Shown here: one piece after another, positions 34,413 through 46,716 of the stretch
Position numbering within the stretch: the stretch's first letter is position 1
Layout: every line of letters starts with the position of its first letter
Assembly (NCBI GenBank): GCA_946807835.1
Contig: OX327706.1
Coordinates: 24,727,001 to 24,791,000 of the forward strand
Source of the DNA: Ailanthus altissimus
Taxonomy: Eukaryota > Streptophyta > Magnoliopsida > Sapindales > Simaroubaceae
Direction: 5' to 3'
Length of the DNA: 64,000 nt
Program-made: the position numbers and the translations under genes
Notes under the pieces: model-generated
The model's database searches: none
Seen by the model: only the letters and a program-made list of their open reading frames with translations
What the model was told of the DNA's origin: nothing

Positions 34413-34975
34413 TGTTGAGGGAGAAAACGCCCTTCTCCCTCTTGAGGTTATGTTGAAGCGAAGAATTCAAGATTCAGTTTAGAACCATAACCTTCTTGCG
34501 CAACAAAATAACCTGTCAATCAAGCAAACACAATAAAAATTTAAAGCAGAAAACAAAAAAGCACAACTCAATCTTACGTGGTTCGGCCAATTACCTACAT
34601 CCACGGTGGATCCAAAGATCCTAACCTCTCTTATTATAACTCCCTAGAGATTTTACAAGAAAATTTCAATGAAGAACCCTCAAAATGACCTAAACTTTTA
34701 GTGAACCCCTTACTCTACCACAAACAATGATCACCTAAACAACGGTTCTACCCTAGCGCACACAAGCACTGCGACGCTCAGTCTTGTACGCCTATCCCGC
34801 GTTTTTTTACTTCCTTCGCGTCTTTAGGTCCCGTTTTGCTTTCCTCTTCGTATCCTACACTTCTTAGACTTCTTTATACGTGTCCCACACGTTCTAGACT
34901 TCTTGTAACTCTTAACTTTAATATTTATCTCAATTCTTGTCTAACTAAGATTGTTGAATTATTAATTTTTTAACG
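34413..34975 (-). mobile_element. Solo LTR related to family A (563 bp)
   Basis: Starts TGTTGAGGGAGAAAACGCCC and ends ATTAATTTTTTAACG, where family A has ...TTTTTAACA. Contains TTACGTGGTTCGGCCAATTA and CATCCACGGTGGATCC. Flanks CACAC (34408-34412) and CATAC (34976-34980) look like a 5 bp duplication with one change. It is shorter than the 18.6 kb copy. Strand is by analogy to the element at 50548-53542. Confidence 0.72.
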
Positions 34976-34980
34976 CATAC

Positions 34981-35988
34981 AATTTAAATAATATACTAAA
35001 CCGTTCTTGTTCATGCATACAGTACGCTATTTCTTTTTTGAACACTGATTTATTAGAGTTTTTTTTTTTTTTACACAAACACAAACATGAATCAAAATAA
35101 TGATGCAAAAGAAAGAAAGTAATTAACCTAGAAGTTTCGAATCAGGAGCTTTACATTAATTTTCCCTTTCCTCTCTTTATTTCTGGCGTCAAGAATTTTT
35201 TGAAATGGATCCATTTGCCCGTTTCTGGCTACCCCACTCTGCAAGTAGATTGTGTAATAAAGCAAGGAAATAAATAAGTTGGTGTCGTATTTGGGGCCAG
35301 AAAAATTAAAACTTCAAGGTCTCAAATTCAATAATTATGAATTATTCTCACCTAGCTTAAAATGCCTTAACAAATTAAAGTATTATCTTTTGCATTTCAA
35401 AGTAAAATAGTATAAGGTTTGTAGGCGACAAATTCAAAGAACAAAATGTATAAGGTTGTCAGAAAATTCAAGTCCCGCGACTGGAAATCTAAATTTGGGA
35501 GAAACCGACTATCCTTTCACTGCTGAAGGATCAACGTCAACTCAAATTTAACCAAAAATTCTTGTCTTTATGTGATAAGCCTTGGTCCAGCAATTTCCTC
35601 TGCATCTCCACGGCAATTATTATAATTAGCAAGTAGGCCCCAATAGCGATAAGAGTCCCCATGGTACAAGAGAAAACGACAAAAGCCGATTTGATTATTA
35701 GGCTTAACCCAATAATACGCACAATGATCAATGACATTCCTCTTGTCGTCTTCTTGATCTAATAACATGTGGCCTTTTTTTTTTTTTTTCACTTGAGTTC
35801 TCTTTGCTTAATTTTGACACAGAAGACTGCGATATTGTTTTCATTTTTGAATATTTTCGATTTATATGTTACTATACGTGTCATTTAACAATTCGTAGTT
35901 CACATAGTCCTTTTAATTAAGGTCGGTAAGTGACTTTGTAAAATTCCAAGAGACACATGAACAATTTTGGAAGTCCATATTGGATAAT
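34981..35988. other. Intergenic DNA upstream of AAA-ATPase gene
   Basis: Mixed composition. Two overlapping short minus-strand frames at 35537-35792 (one hydrophobic) are not supported as a gene. The last few hundred bases are presumably the promoter of the gene at 36215. Confidence 0.5.
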
Positions 35989-36000
35989 CTATATATATAC
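35989..36000 (+). promoter_or_regulatory. TATA box of the AAA-ATPase gene
   Basis: TCTATATATATAC lies 215-226 bp before the ATG, in a good position for a transcription start near 36025. The leader would then be about 190 bases and contain three short upstream ORFs. Confidence 0.6.
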
Positions 36001-36072
36001 AGGGGAAACCAATTGAAGAGAGACATCTTTAGAGTTTACAGTCAACTGACACCAATTCAGAAAGAACCAGTG

Positions 36073-36145
36073 ATGCTTATCGTGCGATGAATTTCAACCG
36101 TCCCCATTTGCTGACACCCAAAAGATGAGAACAAAAGATAAATGA
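36073..36145 (+). promoter_or_regulatory. Cluster of three short upstream ORFs in the leader
   Basis: 36073-36090 (MLIVR), 36087-36128 (MNFNRPHLLTPKR) and 36125-36145 (MRTKDK). Each overlaps the next by four bases (ATGA), and all end before the main ATG at 36215. If the TATA box at 35989 is used, all three are in the transcript and would be expected to reduce main-frame translation. Expression evidence is not available here. Confidence 0.5.
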
Positions 36146-36214
36146 TTATATAATTGAAGCCAAAAAGCACTAAAACATACAGCACCATCAAATCTCAAAT
36201 TACGAACACCGAAA

Positions 36215-39200
36215 ATGGATACCTCTTCTCCTGCTGAAACCAAACTAGCCACTGCAAAGACAATCTTATCCACCGCGGCCTCGGTTGCCGGCACAGTAAT
36301 GCTGGCTCGGTCAGTAGCCCGAGATCTCTTGCCCTATGAAATCCAAGACTACTTTTTTCTTCAATTGCGCAAATTTTGTAATTTCTTTTCATCCCAACTC
36401 ACCATAGTCATTGATGAGATCGACGGACTGGCCAAAAACCAGCTCTATGAAGCTGCCCAAATCTATTTGAGCAGAAAAAACTCACCTTCCACGCAGAGGA
36501 TCAAAGTGAGCAAACCTGAGAAAGAAGACAAGATGAATGTAACCTTGGGAAGCAATGAAGAAGCTGTCGATGTCTTTGATGGGGTTACATTTAGGTGGGT
36601 TCTAGTTTGTAGAGAAGAGTCCCGGAACATTCACGAATCCACATTTCAAACCGAGGTAAGGTATTTCGAGGTTAGTTTCCCTAAGAAATACAAGGACATT
36701 GCTCTTGGCTCTTACTTGCCTCACATTGAGAAAGAAGCCAAGTCAATGCAACGAGAGGGCAAGAAAATAAAAATTTTCACGGTTGATTACAACAACCTTT
36801 ATGGAAACTGGAGTGATGCGTGGATTCCAGTGAATCTTGATCATCCTGCAACCTTTGAAACACTGGCCATGGATCCAGAGCTCAAGAACACCATTGTGCA
36901 GGATCTTGAAAGGTTTGTGAGGAGAAAAGATTATTACAGAAAAGTAGGGAAAGCTTGGAAAAGAGGGTATTTGTTGTACGGACCTCCGGGCACTGGAAAA
37001 TCTGGCTTGATTGCGGCTATGGCAAAATATCTTAATTTTGATGTTTATGACTTGGAGCTGAGCGAGTTGAGGTCTAACTCAGAGCTTCGTACATTGCTTG
37101 TTGCTACAGAAAACCGATCCATATTATTAGTAGAGGACATAGATTGCACCATTGAGTTGCAGGACCGGCTGGCCGCTGGAACTGCGGGAGATGGTCATCT
37201 CCAACAAAGACAGGCTAGTTTCTCTTTTGTGCTTCTTTTTGGTTTTGAGCTCAAAAATGTTGTTGTTTCAGTTTCACCCTGGCCTGTGTATGTTAGTTTA
37301 AGCCTTTGATACTCTTAAATCTCTATTAATTTGATATACACATAGATTACATGACAAGGAAATTAAGATTACTACATTATCTGAAGTCTACGTTTCAGAG
37401 TGTACTTGAGAAAGTTTTGATATAACAATAATATTATTAAATTCTTATAACTTATTATACTTAACCGAAGTAATTCAACTCCTTAAAATGTACTTATCAT
37501 GATTGTTTTTTGAAGAAATTTCTAAGGGCAGCCTTTTAGAGAAAAAGTAAATAAAGAAAAATTAGTGGAGATGTTACTCAAATATTTTCATGTAAACGCA
37601 CTAAAAATATATTCAGATTATGAAACTGACTCTGTGTAATCTCAGTTACAACATAAATTATAATAAAAACGAATGGTTTAGGAAGAAAAGAAAACTTCCG
37701 AACATATTCAAAATTGTAATAACATAAGGGTAAAGGACAAATGCACCTTAAAGTTTTGTTAAATAGATAAATTAATCACTTTGTTTTTAAAAATATCTAA
37801 AAACATCCTCTCCATTTAAATAAATTTTATAAGTTGAACTCCACCCCGCCTTTACTCTATTTATTTTGAATAATGGTCTTGGAGAGAAAAGAAAGAAAAG
37901 ATTAAAATTAGAAAGTCAAAAGTCATTAAATAAATTCTTCGACTTTGAAAGAGTTGGACTGCTGCTGAACGCAAATTAACTTCTTCATAATTTGAAATTT
38001 CTCGAGGAATTAATAGATATCTCTCAAACTTTCTTAATAATCCCCCACCGGAAGAGAATTAGAGCAGAGAGAGCCCTCGCCTCTGGGGAGAGTCTCTATT
38101 TCCTTTAGTGCACTTTGTTTATGGGCATTTTCGATGCTAATTATTATAATTATTAAAATATTTTTTTATCATCATTGACTAATATTGACTAATAATTTAT
38201 TAATGTTGACTAGTGGTGTTCGTCGTTGATCAGTTTGACATGTGTTGATTAACCATTGACTAACATCGAATTGATTCATCATAAATATTATCAAACTCTA
38301 AATTTTATAATCTCTATGATAGTGATGTTATTTTTACTAATAGAATACCATAAAAACTTGAAATTAGTAAATAATAATAGTAATAACAACCTCACTATTT
38401 TTCTTATTAATTTTGGTACTTATTTGACAGGTAAAAATAATTTCATTATCGTGTAGAATACAAAATTTAGAGTCGATGATGTCTATGATGAATTAGTTTA
38501 ATATCAGTCAACGATCGATCAATATCAATTAATACTAATTAACACTCGTCAAATAGTATCATGTATTTTTTATAAGTAAAATACTATATTGCATTTATTA
38601 CGGTCTAAACTAATAGAAAATTTTAAGGTGTTTTTGAGTATTTCAAGTGATTAATTTATCCATTTAACAAAATTTTAAAAGTTTATTTATCCTTTATCCA
38701 TAAGTTAATGATAATAAATTACAGGTTAATAGCTTCTACGTGCCCCTCCTCCCGCAAGTTAAGTGATGAAGGAAAAGTCATGGGACAATAGAGTATATAT
38801 AGACTGACAACGACTAGTTTATATTTTTCTGTGAAACTTCGTTGAACTAAATACTGGAAACAATTAAGTTGGACTTTATCTAGTTCTACTCTTAAACAGT
38901 ATCAATGATCATTGATCAATATTCAATAAATAAACAAAGCCACGTGTTGTTTGGAATTGGAACAATAGCTAAGGGGAGTGAGATTGCGGAGTGCGAGTGT
39001 TAAGCAGTCTTTGAAGGTATGAATATCATCCTCGTGTTTTAATTTGCTCGTGAGAATGACGTACGCGACAGCAATCACATGGCTTTGCCTTGCATTGTTT
39101 TATCAGCCATTATGATCTTCCATGTCCCTCCTGAGCATCTTGCCCGTGTGCATACTACACGTTGCATGTATTTGGTTTTATACGATTCACTTTTTGAAGT

Positions 39201-39801
39201 CCAATATTCAGAAATCAAATAGCTACTCTCATTATAGATATATGATATAATGTTACTTCTAACAGTAATTAGAGCTGTTTATCAATTTGTTTTGCTGAAG
39301 AAATGGCAATGTCAGCAGGTGACACTATCAGGATTTCTTAATTTCACAGATGGACTCTGGTCGAGCCGTGGAGATGAAAGGATAATCGTGTTCACTACTA
39401 ATCATATGGACAAACTTGACCCGGCATTGTTGCGGCCAGGACGCATGGACGTTCATGTTCACATGTCATATTGCACCCCTTCCGGGTTCAAGGTCCTTGC
39501 TGATAATTACCTTGGAATTCAAGATCACATATTGTTTGACGAGATTAAGAAATTAATTCGAACAACAGAAGTTACCCCAGCTGAAGTGGCAGAGCAGTTG
39601 ATGAGGAGCAATCATCCTGAAACTGTGCTGAATGGTTTAGTTGAATTTTTGAAGTTGAAGGAGGAAATTGAGGAAGCAAAAGCCAAAAAAATTCAACAAG
39701 AATCAACTGATCAAAACAAAGAACAAAGTGCTCAACAAACTGAGAGAGTGAAAGATGATCAGAAAAAGATAAGTGATAATAAGTTTAATTTCAGTGATTA
39801 G
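36215..39801 (+). CDS. BCS1-type AAA-ATPase (AATP1 family), 493 residues
   Basis: Two exons: 36215-37213 (333 codons) and 39319-39801 (160 codons plus TAG). An N-terminal hydrophobic segment (TAASVAGTVMLARSVARDLLP, about 20-40) probably anchors it in a membrane. An AAA_assoc-type region follows (about 60-200), then the AAA core: Walker A GPPGTGKS at 256-263, Walker B ILLVEDID at 303-310, sensor region FTTNH at 358-362, and the DPALLRPGRMD block at 367-377 with the arginine finger. The C-terminus is charged (EEIEEAKAKKIQQESTDQNK). Length and layout are normal for plant members, several of which are stress- or pathogen-induced. The specific substrate is unknown. The intron (2105 bp) begins GC, not GT, and contains a transposon. 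Retaining it would add a short tail and stop at 37309, losing the sensor and arginine finger. Confidence 0.93.
37214..39318 (+). other. Intron of the AAA-ATPase gene with a GC-AG boundary
   Basis: The donor reads CAG|GCTAGT at 37214. The acceptor is GCAG ending at 39318. The paralogue at 60389 has CAG|GTTAGT at the same codon position, so a single T-to-C change explains the GC. GC-AG introns are a known minor class, usually with otherwise strong donors. No nearby GT gives a better in-frame join. Confidence 0.75.
37728..38699. mobile_element. Inverted-repeat DNA transposon in the AAA-ATPase intron (972 bp)
   Basis: The left end GGGTAAAGGACAAATGCACC and right end (inward) GGATAAAGGATAAATAAACT match, and both continue to the shared GATAAATTAATCACTT about 55 bp in. 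Flanked by ATAA on both sides (37724-37727, 38700-38703). The interior has TTGACTAA-type motifs that also recur in opposite orientations (38165-38280, 38470-38560). It has no transposase. The superfamily is uncertain. Confidence 0.8.
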
Positions 39802-40403
39802 ACACGCGAACTTGGTGCTTGAGAAATCTTATTCGCACTAATTAAGTTGGGACTTGGGACGGACGAGTTTATTAATTAATTACAAGCCTTTTCTTTTGTG
39901 AACTTTAGACTTCCGAGGCAATTCAATATACATCATAAATAATTTAAATTGAAGCTGCTACATAGCCTAGAATTTCTCAAGAAAAATTCAGAATGTTATT
40001 TTGAGAATCAGGGATGACCTTAACTGATCAGAGATTCAGACAGTTTTGTTAATGGATTGAAAGAGAACAAAGATCTTTAATAATGCCGGAGAATTTCGAT
40101 TGTATATCTTCAGGCAAAAGTTTCTTTTCTTTTCCATTTTTTTTTTTTTTTTGGTTTTTAATTACAAAACCACGAGTCAAATGATTTCCAGTGTAGTGAT
40201 TGAGATAAAACACTTTTTTTAACGTGAAATATAAATCATATCCCTCTCCATCTTACTGCAAGGAGCTTAAATCTCTTTTTTTTTTTTTTTAACTCAATAA
40301 ATTGAAATGCAATTTTTTTTTTTACTTCTTAACTTACGAAAATATCAGATCAAGATAATTTTTTTATAAAAAAAATATGCATCTAATTCATGTGCCCTAA
40401 GCT

Positions 40404-42375
40404 TAGAGATGGGCACGGTTCAATTCTTTAAAAAATTGAACCAAATCAATTAAATTCGGTTTTTTCTTAAAATATGAATTGGACTGAAAAAAATTTAAAA
40501 AATTTATATTAGAATCGAATCAGATTGAACCAGTTCAGTCTCCAAATATTAGATTAGGCTTTAAAATTAATGAGCTCTTAAAATTAAATCTTTATTTAAA
40601 ACTATTTTAGTTTGTACACTTATATATTTAGAGAATAGTTTTATAGGGACCTAAGCCCAATTATTAAATCAAACTTAATTTATCTCAAATAATAAATTTT
40701 AAAAAAAAAATCACCCAAATTATATATTAACTCTAAGGCAGTACACCAAATTAATTACAAACCATAAATAATATTTTTAAAAGCTATAAATATTACAAAA
40801 AAGATATAACTTAAATTATAAAAATATTAAGAGAAATAAACATAAGTCTTCATAAGTTCAAAGTCCATTAGTTGAATTAGTCGCACTCCATCTTCCAAAG
40901 CCGCAATAAATCTATACAATAAAAGAAAAAAAAATAATATGTAAACAATTTTAATTATCTCTTACATTCATATTATAGCATATGAAAAAAAAAATATTAA
41001 GTACTAACCAGTAATAATCAATTCTCATTCAAGGTCTATATGCTTTTCCGTTATTTTTTGGTTTTACAAATTATACATTATATAGAAGCTAATATAAAAA
41101 AAATAGTTTTTTATAAACAAATATAAAAAATATAGACTTAGTAATCAAAATTTACAAATAATTTTTTATTTTTTTTTTAAAATAACAATTTGTCAAGATA
41201 TCTTAACAACCCCCACAATTTTTGGGTATCCAACATTTTATAAGTCAAGGTTAAAATGTCTAAAAAAGTTAAAAATATTATTTTTTTATGTCCCACATCA
41301 TCATCGTCATCATTATTATGATGCCCATATATATAGTTTCAAGGTAAAATGGTGCAAAGTTATTTATTATTTATTACATATAATATGCATCTCATTAATT
41401 ATTATGAAAAACTTATTCTATTTAGATTAGAAAATATGTTCTTGAACTTCTCAGAATATTCAACTTTTTAAGCGACTTCTGTTACCCAACATGCAATAAA
41501 GAAGGGCAATTTTAAAATAATAACCATTTGATCTTTAAATCTCTAAAAAAAAAAAAAAAAGATGGTAATCACTTTTACAATCACAAGTCTTTCTATTCGA
41601 TCCTATAACGTTCTTCTCAAATTAGCAATAAGCACTAAAAAAAAGTTGTAATAAAAACAATGACACATGCGAAGATGAATTGGCGCAAACTTACCCCTAT
41701 GTCATGGCCATGCAATTTGTAAATATAATAATTTATTTCAATCGAATTAGCTCATGCCAATAATTCTAAAATAGCATGTAATTAGGTTATGAGAAGTTAG
41801 TCTAACGATCTAGTAATTTATTTTTATAAAATTTGAAACATATTATATTATAATAAAATAATTATAGAAAGGAAGAAGAGGACTAAAGGGAAGAGTTACC
41901 GGTGATTGGTGGTAGCCGGTAGCATTTCAATTTTCTCCTTCAACAACCGAAGCTTCAACTTTTATGCTTGTGTTTTGTGAAATGTGAATGGGAGAAGAGA
42001 GAAGAGGCAGAGAGTGAGAGATGAAATTGTTGAATGAAAGTGAAAAATGTAATATTTGAAAACTAAGCTTTTAGGGTTAGGGATAAATGTTTTATATACC
42101 AATATTCTCCTACAACTAATCTCACAATAAATTTGTTTTAAAATCAATAAAATTATGCCACATATTGATTTATGAAATAAATATTAAAAAAATTAATTTA
42201 ACCTTTGATTTGGTTTTCGGTTTTCATAATATGAAATCGAATCAAACTAAAAAATTTCGGAGACTAGCACTAAGATAATTGTACAAACATTTTTTAAATA
42301 TTAGAACTTAACCAAACCGATCAATTTGATTCTGTTCGATTTTTTTGAGAATCAATATTTTTTTGCCCAACCTTA
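40404..42375. mobile_element. Non-autonomous hAT element (1972 bp)
   Basis: The left end TAGAGATGGGCACGG and right end (inward) TAAGGTTGGGCA are hAT-type termini. Flanks CCTAAGCT (40396-40403) and CCTGAGGT (42376-42383) agree at six of eight bases, as expected for an aged 8 bp duplication. Subterminal zones are rich in GGTTTTCGG/CCGAACC-like and GAATCGAATCA motifs on both sides. No transposase reading frame survives. A GAGAGA-rich patch near 41990-42030 may be an old leader on the minus strand. Confidence 0.78.
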
Positions 42376-42574
42376 CCTGAGGTCATTATTATCCCTTATA
42401 AATGTAAATTTCACTTTGGAAATGGCACTTTTCTATTATGAACATTTTAAAGTATTGATTAGACAATAAAATCAATGTGAATTAAGTTAATATAAAAAAA
42501 ATGCATAAATTTTAACAATCCAAACATTTGAATATTGAATAATGCTACATTTTGTAAATAGTATCACAAATCTT

Positions 42575-42920
42575 TTAGAGTAGCGTTAAGCTTTTTAAAT
42601 AGTATTTTAGAATTTTTCATTTTAAATAATATGTTAAACAATTATTTAATAATGAAATAGTGTAATTTCTTAAATTATCTATTACATTATTTTATTATCC
42701 AATAATTATTTGACGTATTAGTTGAAATAAAAAAATAAAATATTATTTAGAAAGCGTATTATTATTTAATTTTTTTTAAATTAACGTGTTAAGTAATCAT
42801 TGAGTAATAAAATAGTACAACTTTTAAAATCACCTATTACACTGTTTTATTACTCAATAGTTACTTAACACATTATCTAAAAAAATTAAATATTATTTAA
42901 AAAGTGTAATATTATCATTG
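42575..42920. repeat. Two tandem hairpin MITEs of one family
   Basis: 42575-42755 and 42759-42920 are each an imperfect palindrome with shared arms (TTTTTTAAATARTATTTTA, TGTTAARYAATTATT, AGTAATAAAATAGT). A third relative is in intron 2 of the unidentified gene (28535-28785). Confidence 0.65.
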
Positions 42921-45189
42921 TATTATTATATATTAAAGTTTATTATGAAAAATAAAAATTTAACACAAACCATCATCTATGGGAATAGGACCCACTTTAA
43001 GTTATTACTTATTGAAATTTTTTTTTTTTTTAATAGAAAAAACTCCTTGCACAGAACAAGAAAATCAATATAATCTATCATCTATGGCAACTGAACACCT
43101 TCCACTCACCATGGAAAGGAACTGCATCATCATCTACTAGATGAGTGAGGTGTATTCTTCATAGAGTTTATGGAATTCGTTTCAGGATAGAATTGCAATT
43201 GCTTAGGGATTAGATCTTGCTTCTTTAGGATTACTCTATCAAAGCAAGCCCACGCGACAGGAGATCAAAAGTTGCGGTTAAGAAAAGAGAGCTTTATGAA
43301 AAAACTGGCCCAATAACTTAATAAGCAATAGATTTAGTATGATTTTGGTAATTTGGATTCCATCGATTTAAGGATTCCATAATTAAGATAGGCGGTTTTA
43401 CTCTTATTAGTACTGTAATTATATAATATTAATTTACAATGAACATATTAAAAATCACATTAATTAAGATAAAAATTTTATATTTTAATTATATAAGCAT
43501 AACGTTGAATCAACGAATTAAATTTTATTCTTTTATGAGAACAACGATTTGAACTATTTATTGAATTGGGTCGGAATAATAATTTATTAGAGCTTATTAG
43601 ACTTGAGACATGTGTTGGATTCATTGAAGCTAAGAAATTTGACAAAAAGCCAAATATAAAACAATCATGACATACACACAATAACGAGTTATAATAATTC
43701 AATTTCACGAGAGCTTATATCAATTTAAAGGAGTTTTAGCTCACTCCAAATGTTCTATTAAATATAATTCTTTTACAAGAGTACAAAGAGGCATGGCATC
43801 TATGAATAATAAAAAAATACAACCATGATGTATATATAGGCTTGAAGCCTTCGAAGCGGTGGAGCCACGGAGGCCAATAACAGTTGCACTAGTGCACTTG
43901 AAGACTATAGTAATACCTTCGAAGGTTTTAATCCACTTGAAGAGAATTTAAAGGAATGAGCAGATCGATAAAATTAGAGTAAGCTGTTACCTTTTTATTC
44001 TAATCATATCTCGAAATTGTCAGGTCCTTTCTATTTGGACCATACCCCGTGATTGTAGGTAGATTAACGTAAGGAATCCAGAAATTTTGAGATTGTTTGG
44101 GATGGAGAGGATTTGAGTGCTAGAGTCAGTTGTGCCTACTCAAGGGGGACGAATAAGAGTGATCGACTCCACGTAGAGCTTAATGCTGATTGTCGAGGCC
44201 TACCCATAAGTAAAGTAATGAGAAATATTTGTTGGTACTAATATTGAGGTTCTCAAACATGACTTGAGGAGGCTCCGCTACATGATGCTAGAACTTTTGA
44301 AGTAGCAGCGAGATAGTGCCTGTGATGCTTTCGTGATGGCCTTTGTTTATATTAGTTATGGGCCTCGGGTGAAGTACTCTAATAAGAATTAGCCTAGAGA
44401 CGCCTAAGACTCATGGGCTACGGTGCCCATAAAAGTGGGTCTGGGCCTAAATTTTAGGAGGAACACATGACATTATTGAAAAATTATTAATCCAAATTAA
44501 AATAAATTCTAGCGTGCACACTTAAAATTTTTCCTAAAAAATAGTGTAAAAGGTGGATAAACACTTGCGAATGACCAATTGTGGCGATCCATATCACGCG
44601 TGAACAGTTCTATTTTGGTGGTGGCACATCTTAACACCTGAATCACTTGATGATACAAAACGTGGGGCCACGGGACTCAAATCACGCTCCATTCATTGTT
44701 TGACACGTTATCACACAACAATTTTTGGAAGTGAAAACTGAAATACTTTATAGCAACAGAAAAAACAAAAAAAATAACTAAGGAAAAAGTGGAGACACCT
44801 GGAGAATCAGACCTGTCAGTTGCATGACACGTTATCAACACAACATTTAGGAAAGTGGAGCGTGAGATTTGCATTTGCTTTCCCTTTGAAGCCTGAAGCC
44901 TTTTTTCTCTCGCTTTTGAGGACATAAAATCAGATGGCAGATGTATGAATATGATGTATCCAGATTTTCCAACCACAGCCACTAGCCCCACTATCGTTGT
45001 CAATCTCCACGCCATCACATGCACATCCGACAAAATTCTGGTTAATTCTGAAATGATTTAATGAATATATGGCACATGTTTAAATATTTACTACATGATG
45101 AATTATAAAGGGTACGGGCTGTTCAAAGATGAATTAGAATCAATGAGTGGAGCCGGCGATAGTTTTTTTTTTTTTTTTTTTTGTGGGTT
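42921..45189. other. Intergenic DNA, unassigned
   Basis: 43780-44460 is less AT-rich (for example GATCGACTCCACGTAGAGC) and looks like decayed repeat sequence without a recognisable protein. At 44670-44900 a phrase (GACACGTTATCAACACAACA, followed by TTAGGAAAGTGGA) is repeated in diverged form about 130 bp apart. A minus-strand open frame at 44677-45033 is not supported as a gene. A T-run of about 24 lies at 45160-45182. Confidence 0.4.
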
Positions 45190-45569
45190 GATGATATTTT
45201 CAATTTTATGAGTGGACTCATTTTGATCTAGTATTCCTGGAGATGAAAAAACAATTGTGCTTACAACTAAATACAAAACATAAAAGGGAAATTTTTTAAG
45301 TTGACGATTAATTTAGTATAATTTTTTTTTTATTGAAGTTAAATATTTTAAATTTTATTAATTAAATAGATGTTATGTTGATTATTTTATTTTTATTATA
45401 ATTTTAATAATTTTTTAATTAATTATAAAAAATATTATTTATAATGATAATAATAGTTTTTAAAAAAATAATAATATAATTAAATAATATCAATTATTTA
45501 ATATTTTATAAATGAATTAAAAATAATTAATATAAAAATAAGTGAAAATTAAAAATATAAAAGAAAAAA

Positions 45570-45905
45570 ATGCTTGTTGGGCGTGCGCTCAGCAAGCATT
45601 TTGCTCGCTAGGCGCATCGCTTGGAGCACGCTCAACGAGTATTTTACTTGCTAGGCGTATTATTTGGTGTATCGTTTGGCGTATCGCTTGGCGCGCGCCC
45701 AACAAGCATTTTGTTCACTGGACGCATCATTTGACGCGTGCCTAGTAATTTGATAAAGGCACTGGGCGCATTGCTTAACGCGCACCTAACAATTGAGTAT
45801 AGGCGCTGAGCGCATCGCTTAGTGCGCGCCCAACGCCTAACAACTGGGCAAAGGCGCTGGGCGCATTACTTGGTGCGCGCCCAGTGCCCAGCAAAGCTTT
45901 GCTTT
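45570..45905. repeat. GC-rich minisatellite inside the foldback element
   Basis: Degenerate repeats built on GGCGCATCGCTTGGCGCGCG, CCCAACAAGCATTT and AAAGGCGCTGGGCGC, roughly six to eight units of 40-70 bp. Short related blocks recur at 46655-46715 and 47135-47205 in the other half. GC content is strikingly higher than the surrounding AT-rich arms. Confidence 0.85.
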
Positions 45906-46140
45906 TATTTGTTTCTTAATTTAAATTAATTATATTTAAATTATTGTATTAAAAAAAAAATAATTAATTATATTTAAATTATTGTATTAAAAATAAAATA
46001 ATTAATTATATTTAAATTATTGTATTAAAAAAGAAAATAATTAATTATTTTATTTTATTTATTTTAATTAATTTATAAAAATAAAAAGTTATTCAATTAA
46101 ATAATTTATATTATTAAAATATAACTTTTTATTAAAATAA

Positions 46141-46535
46141 TTAATTTTAACTTTTTATTAAATTAATAAAAAAATTATATTTTAATTTTATAATATAAAT
46201 TATTTAATAAAATAACTTTTTTATTTTTTATAAAACAATTAATTTTAACTTTTTTATTAAATTAATAAAAAAATTATATTTTAATTTTATAATATAAATT
46301 ATTTAATAAAATAACTTTTTTATTTTTTATAAAACAATTAATTTTAACTTTTTTATTAAATTAATAAAAAAATTATATTTTAATTTTATAATATAAATTA
46401 TTTAATAAAATAACTTTTTTATTTTTTATAAAACAATTAATTTTAACTTTTTTATTAAATTAATAAAAAAATATATTTTAATTATATAATATAAATTATT
46501 TAATTAAATAACTTTTTATTTTTTATAATTAATAA
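46141..46535. repeat. 99 bp AT-rich tandem repeat, about four copies
   Basis: Copies starting at 46141, 46239, 46338 and 46437 share TTAATTTTAACTTTTTTATT through ATAAAATAACTTTTTTATTT with very few differences. The high identity suggests recent array expansion. Confidence 0.9.
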
Positions 46536-46673
46536 ATTAATTATTCTCTTTTTTAATACATAAATTAAAAATAATTATTTAAAATATATATAATTTAAAT
46601 TTTTTAAATTTATTTTTTAATAATTTATATAATTAAAATTATAAAAAAAAAAACTTAAGCAATTGCCCCACAC

Positions 46674-46716
46674 ATGCGCCCAAGCAAAGCTTGGCATTTT
46701 TGCCAAGCTTTGCTTA
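46674..46716. repeat. Short perfect-looking palindrome
   Basis: AAGCAAAGCTTGGCA and TGCCAAGCTTTGCTT flank a few T residues. The same AGCAAAGCTTTGCT core appears at 45891 and 47130-47160. Confidence 0.75.

Noticed and set aside
35537..35792. Two overlapping minus-strand frames, one hydrophobic
   Set aside because: They are short, overlap in different frames, and have no similarity I recognise. More likely part of the promoter region of the AAA-ATPase gene.
44677..45033. 118-codon minus-strand open frame
   Set aside because: It begins at a non-ATG codon, overlaps a diverged direct repeat, and shows no family motif.
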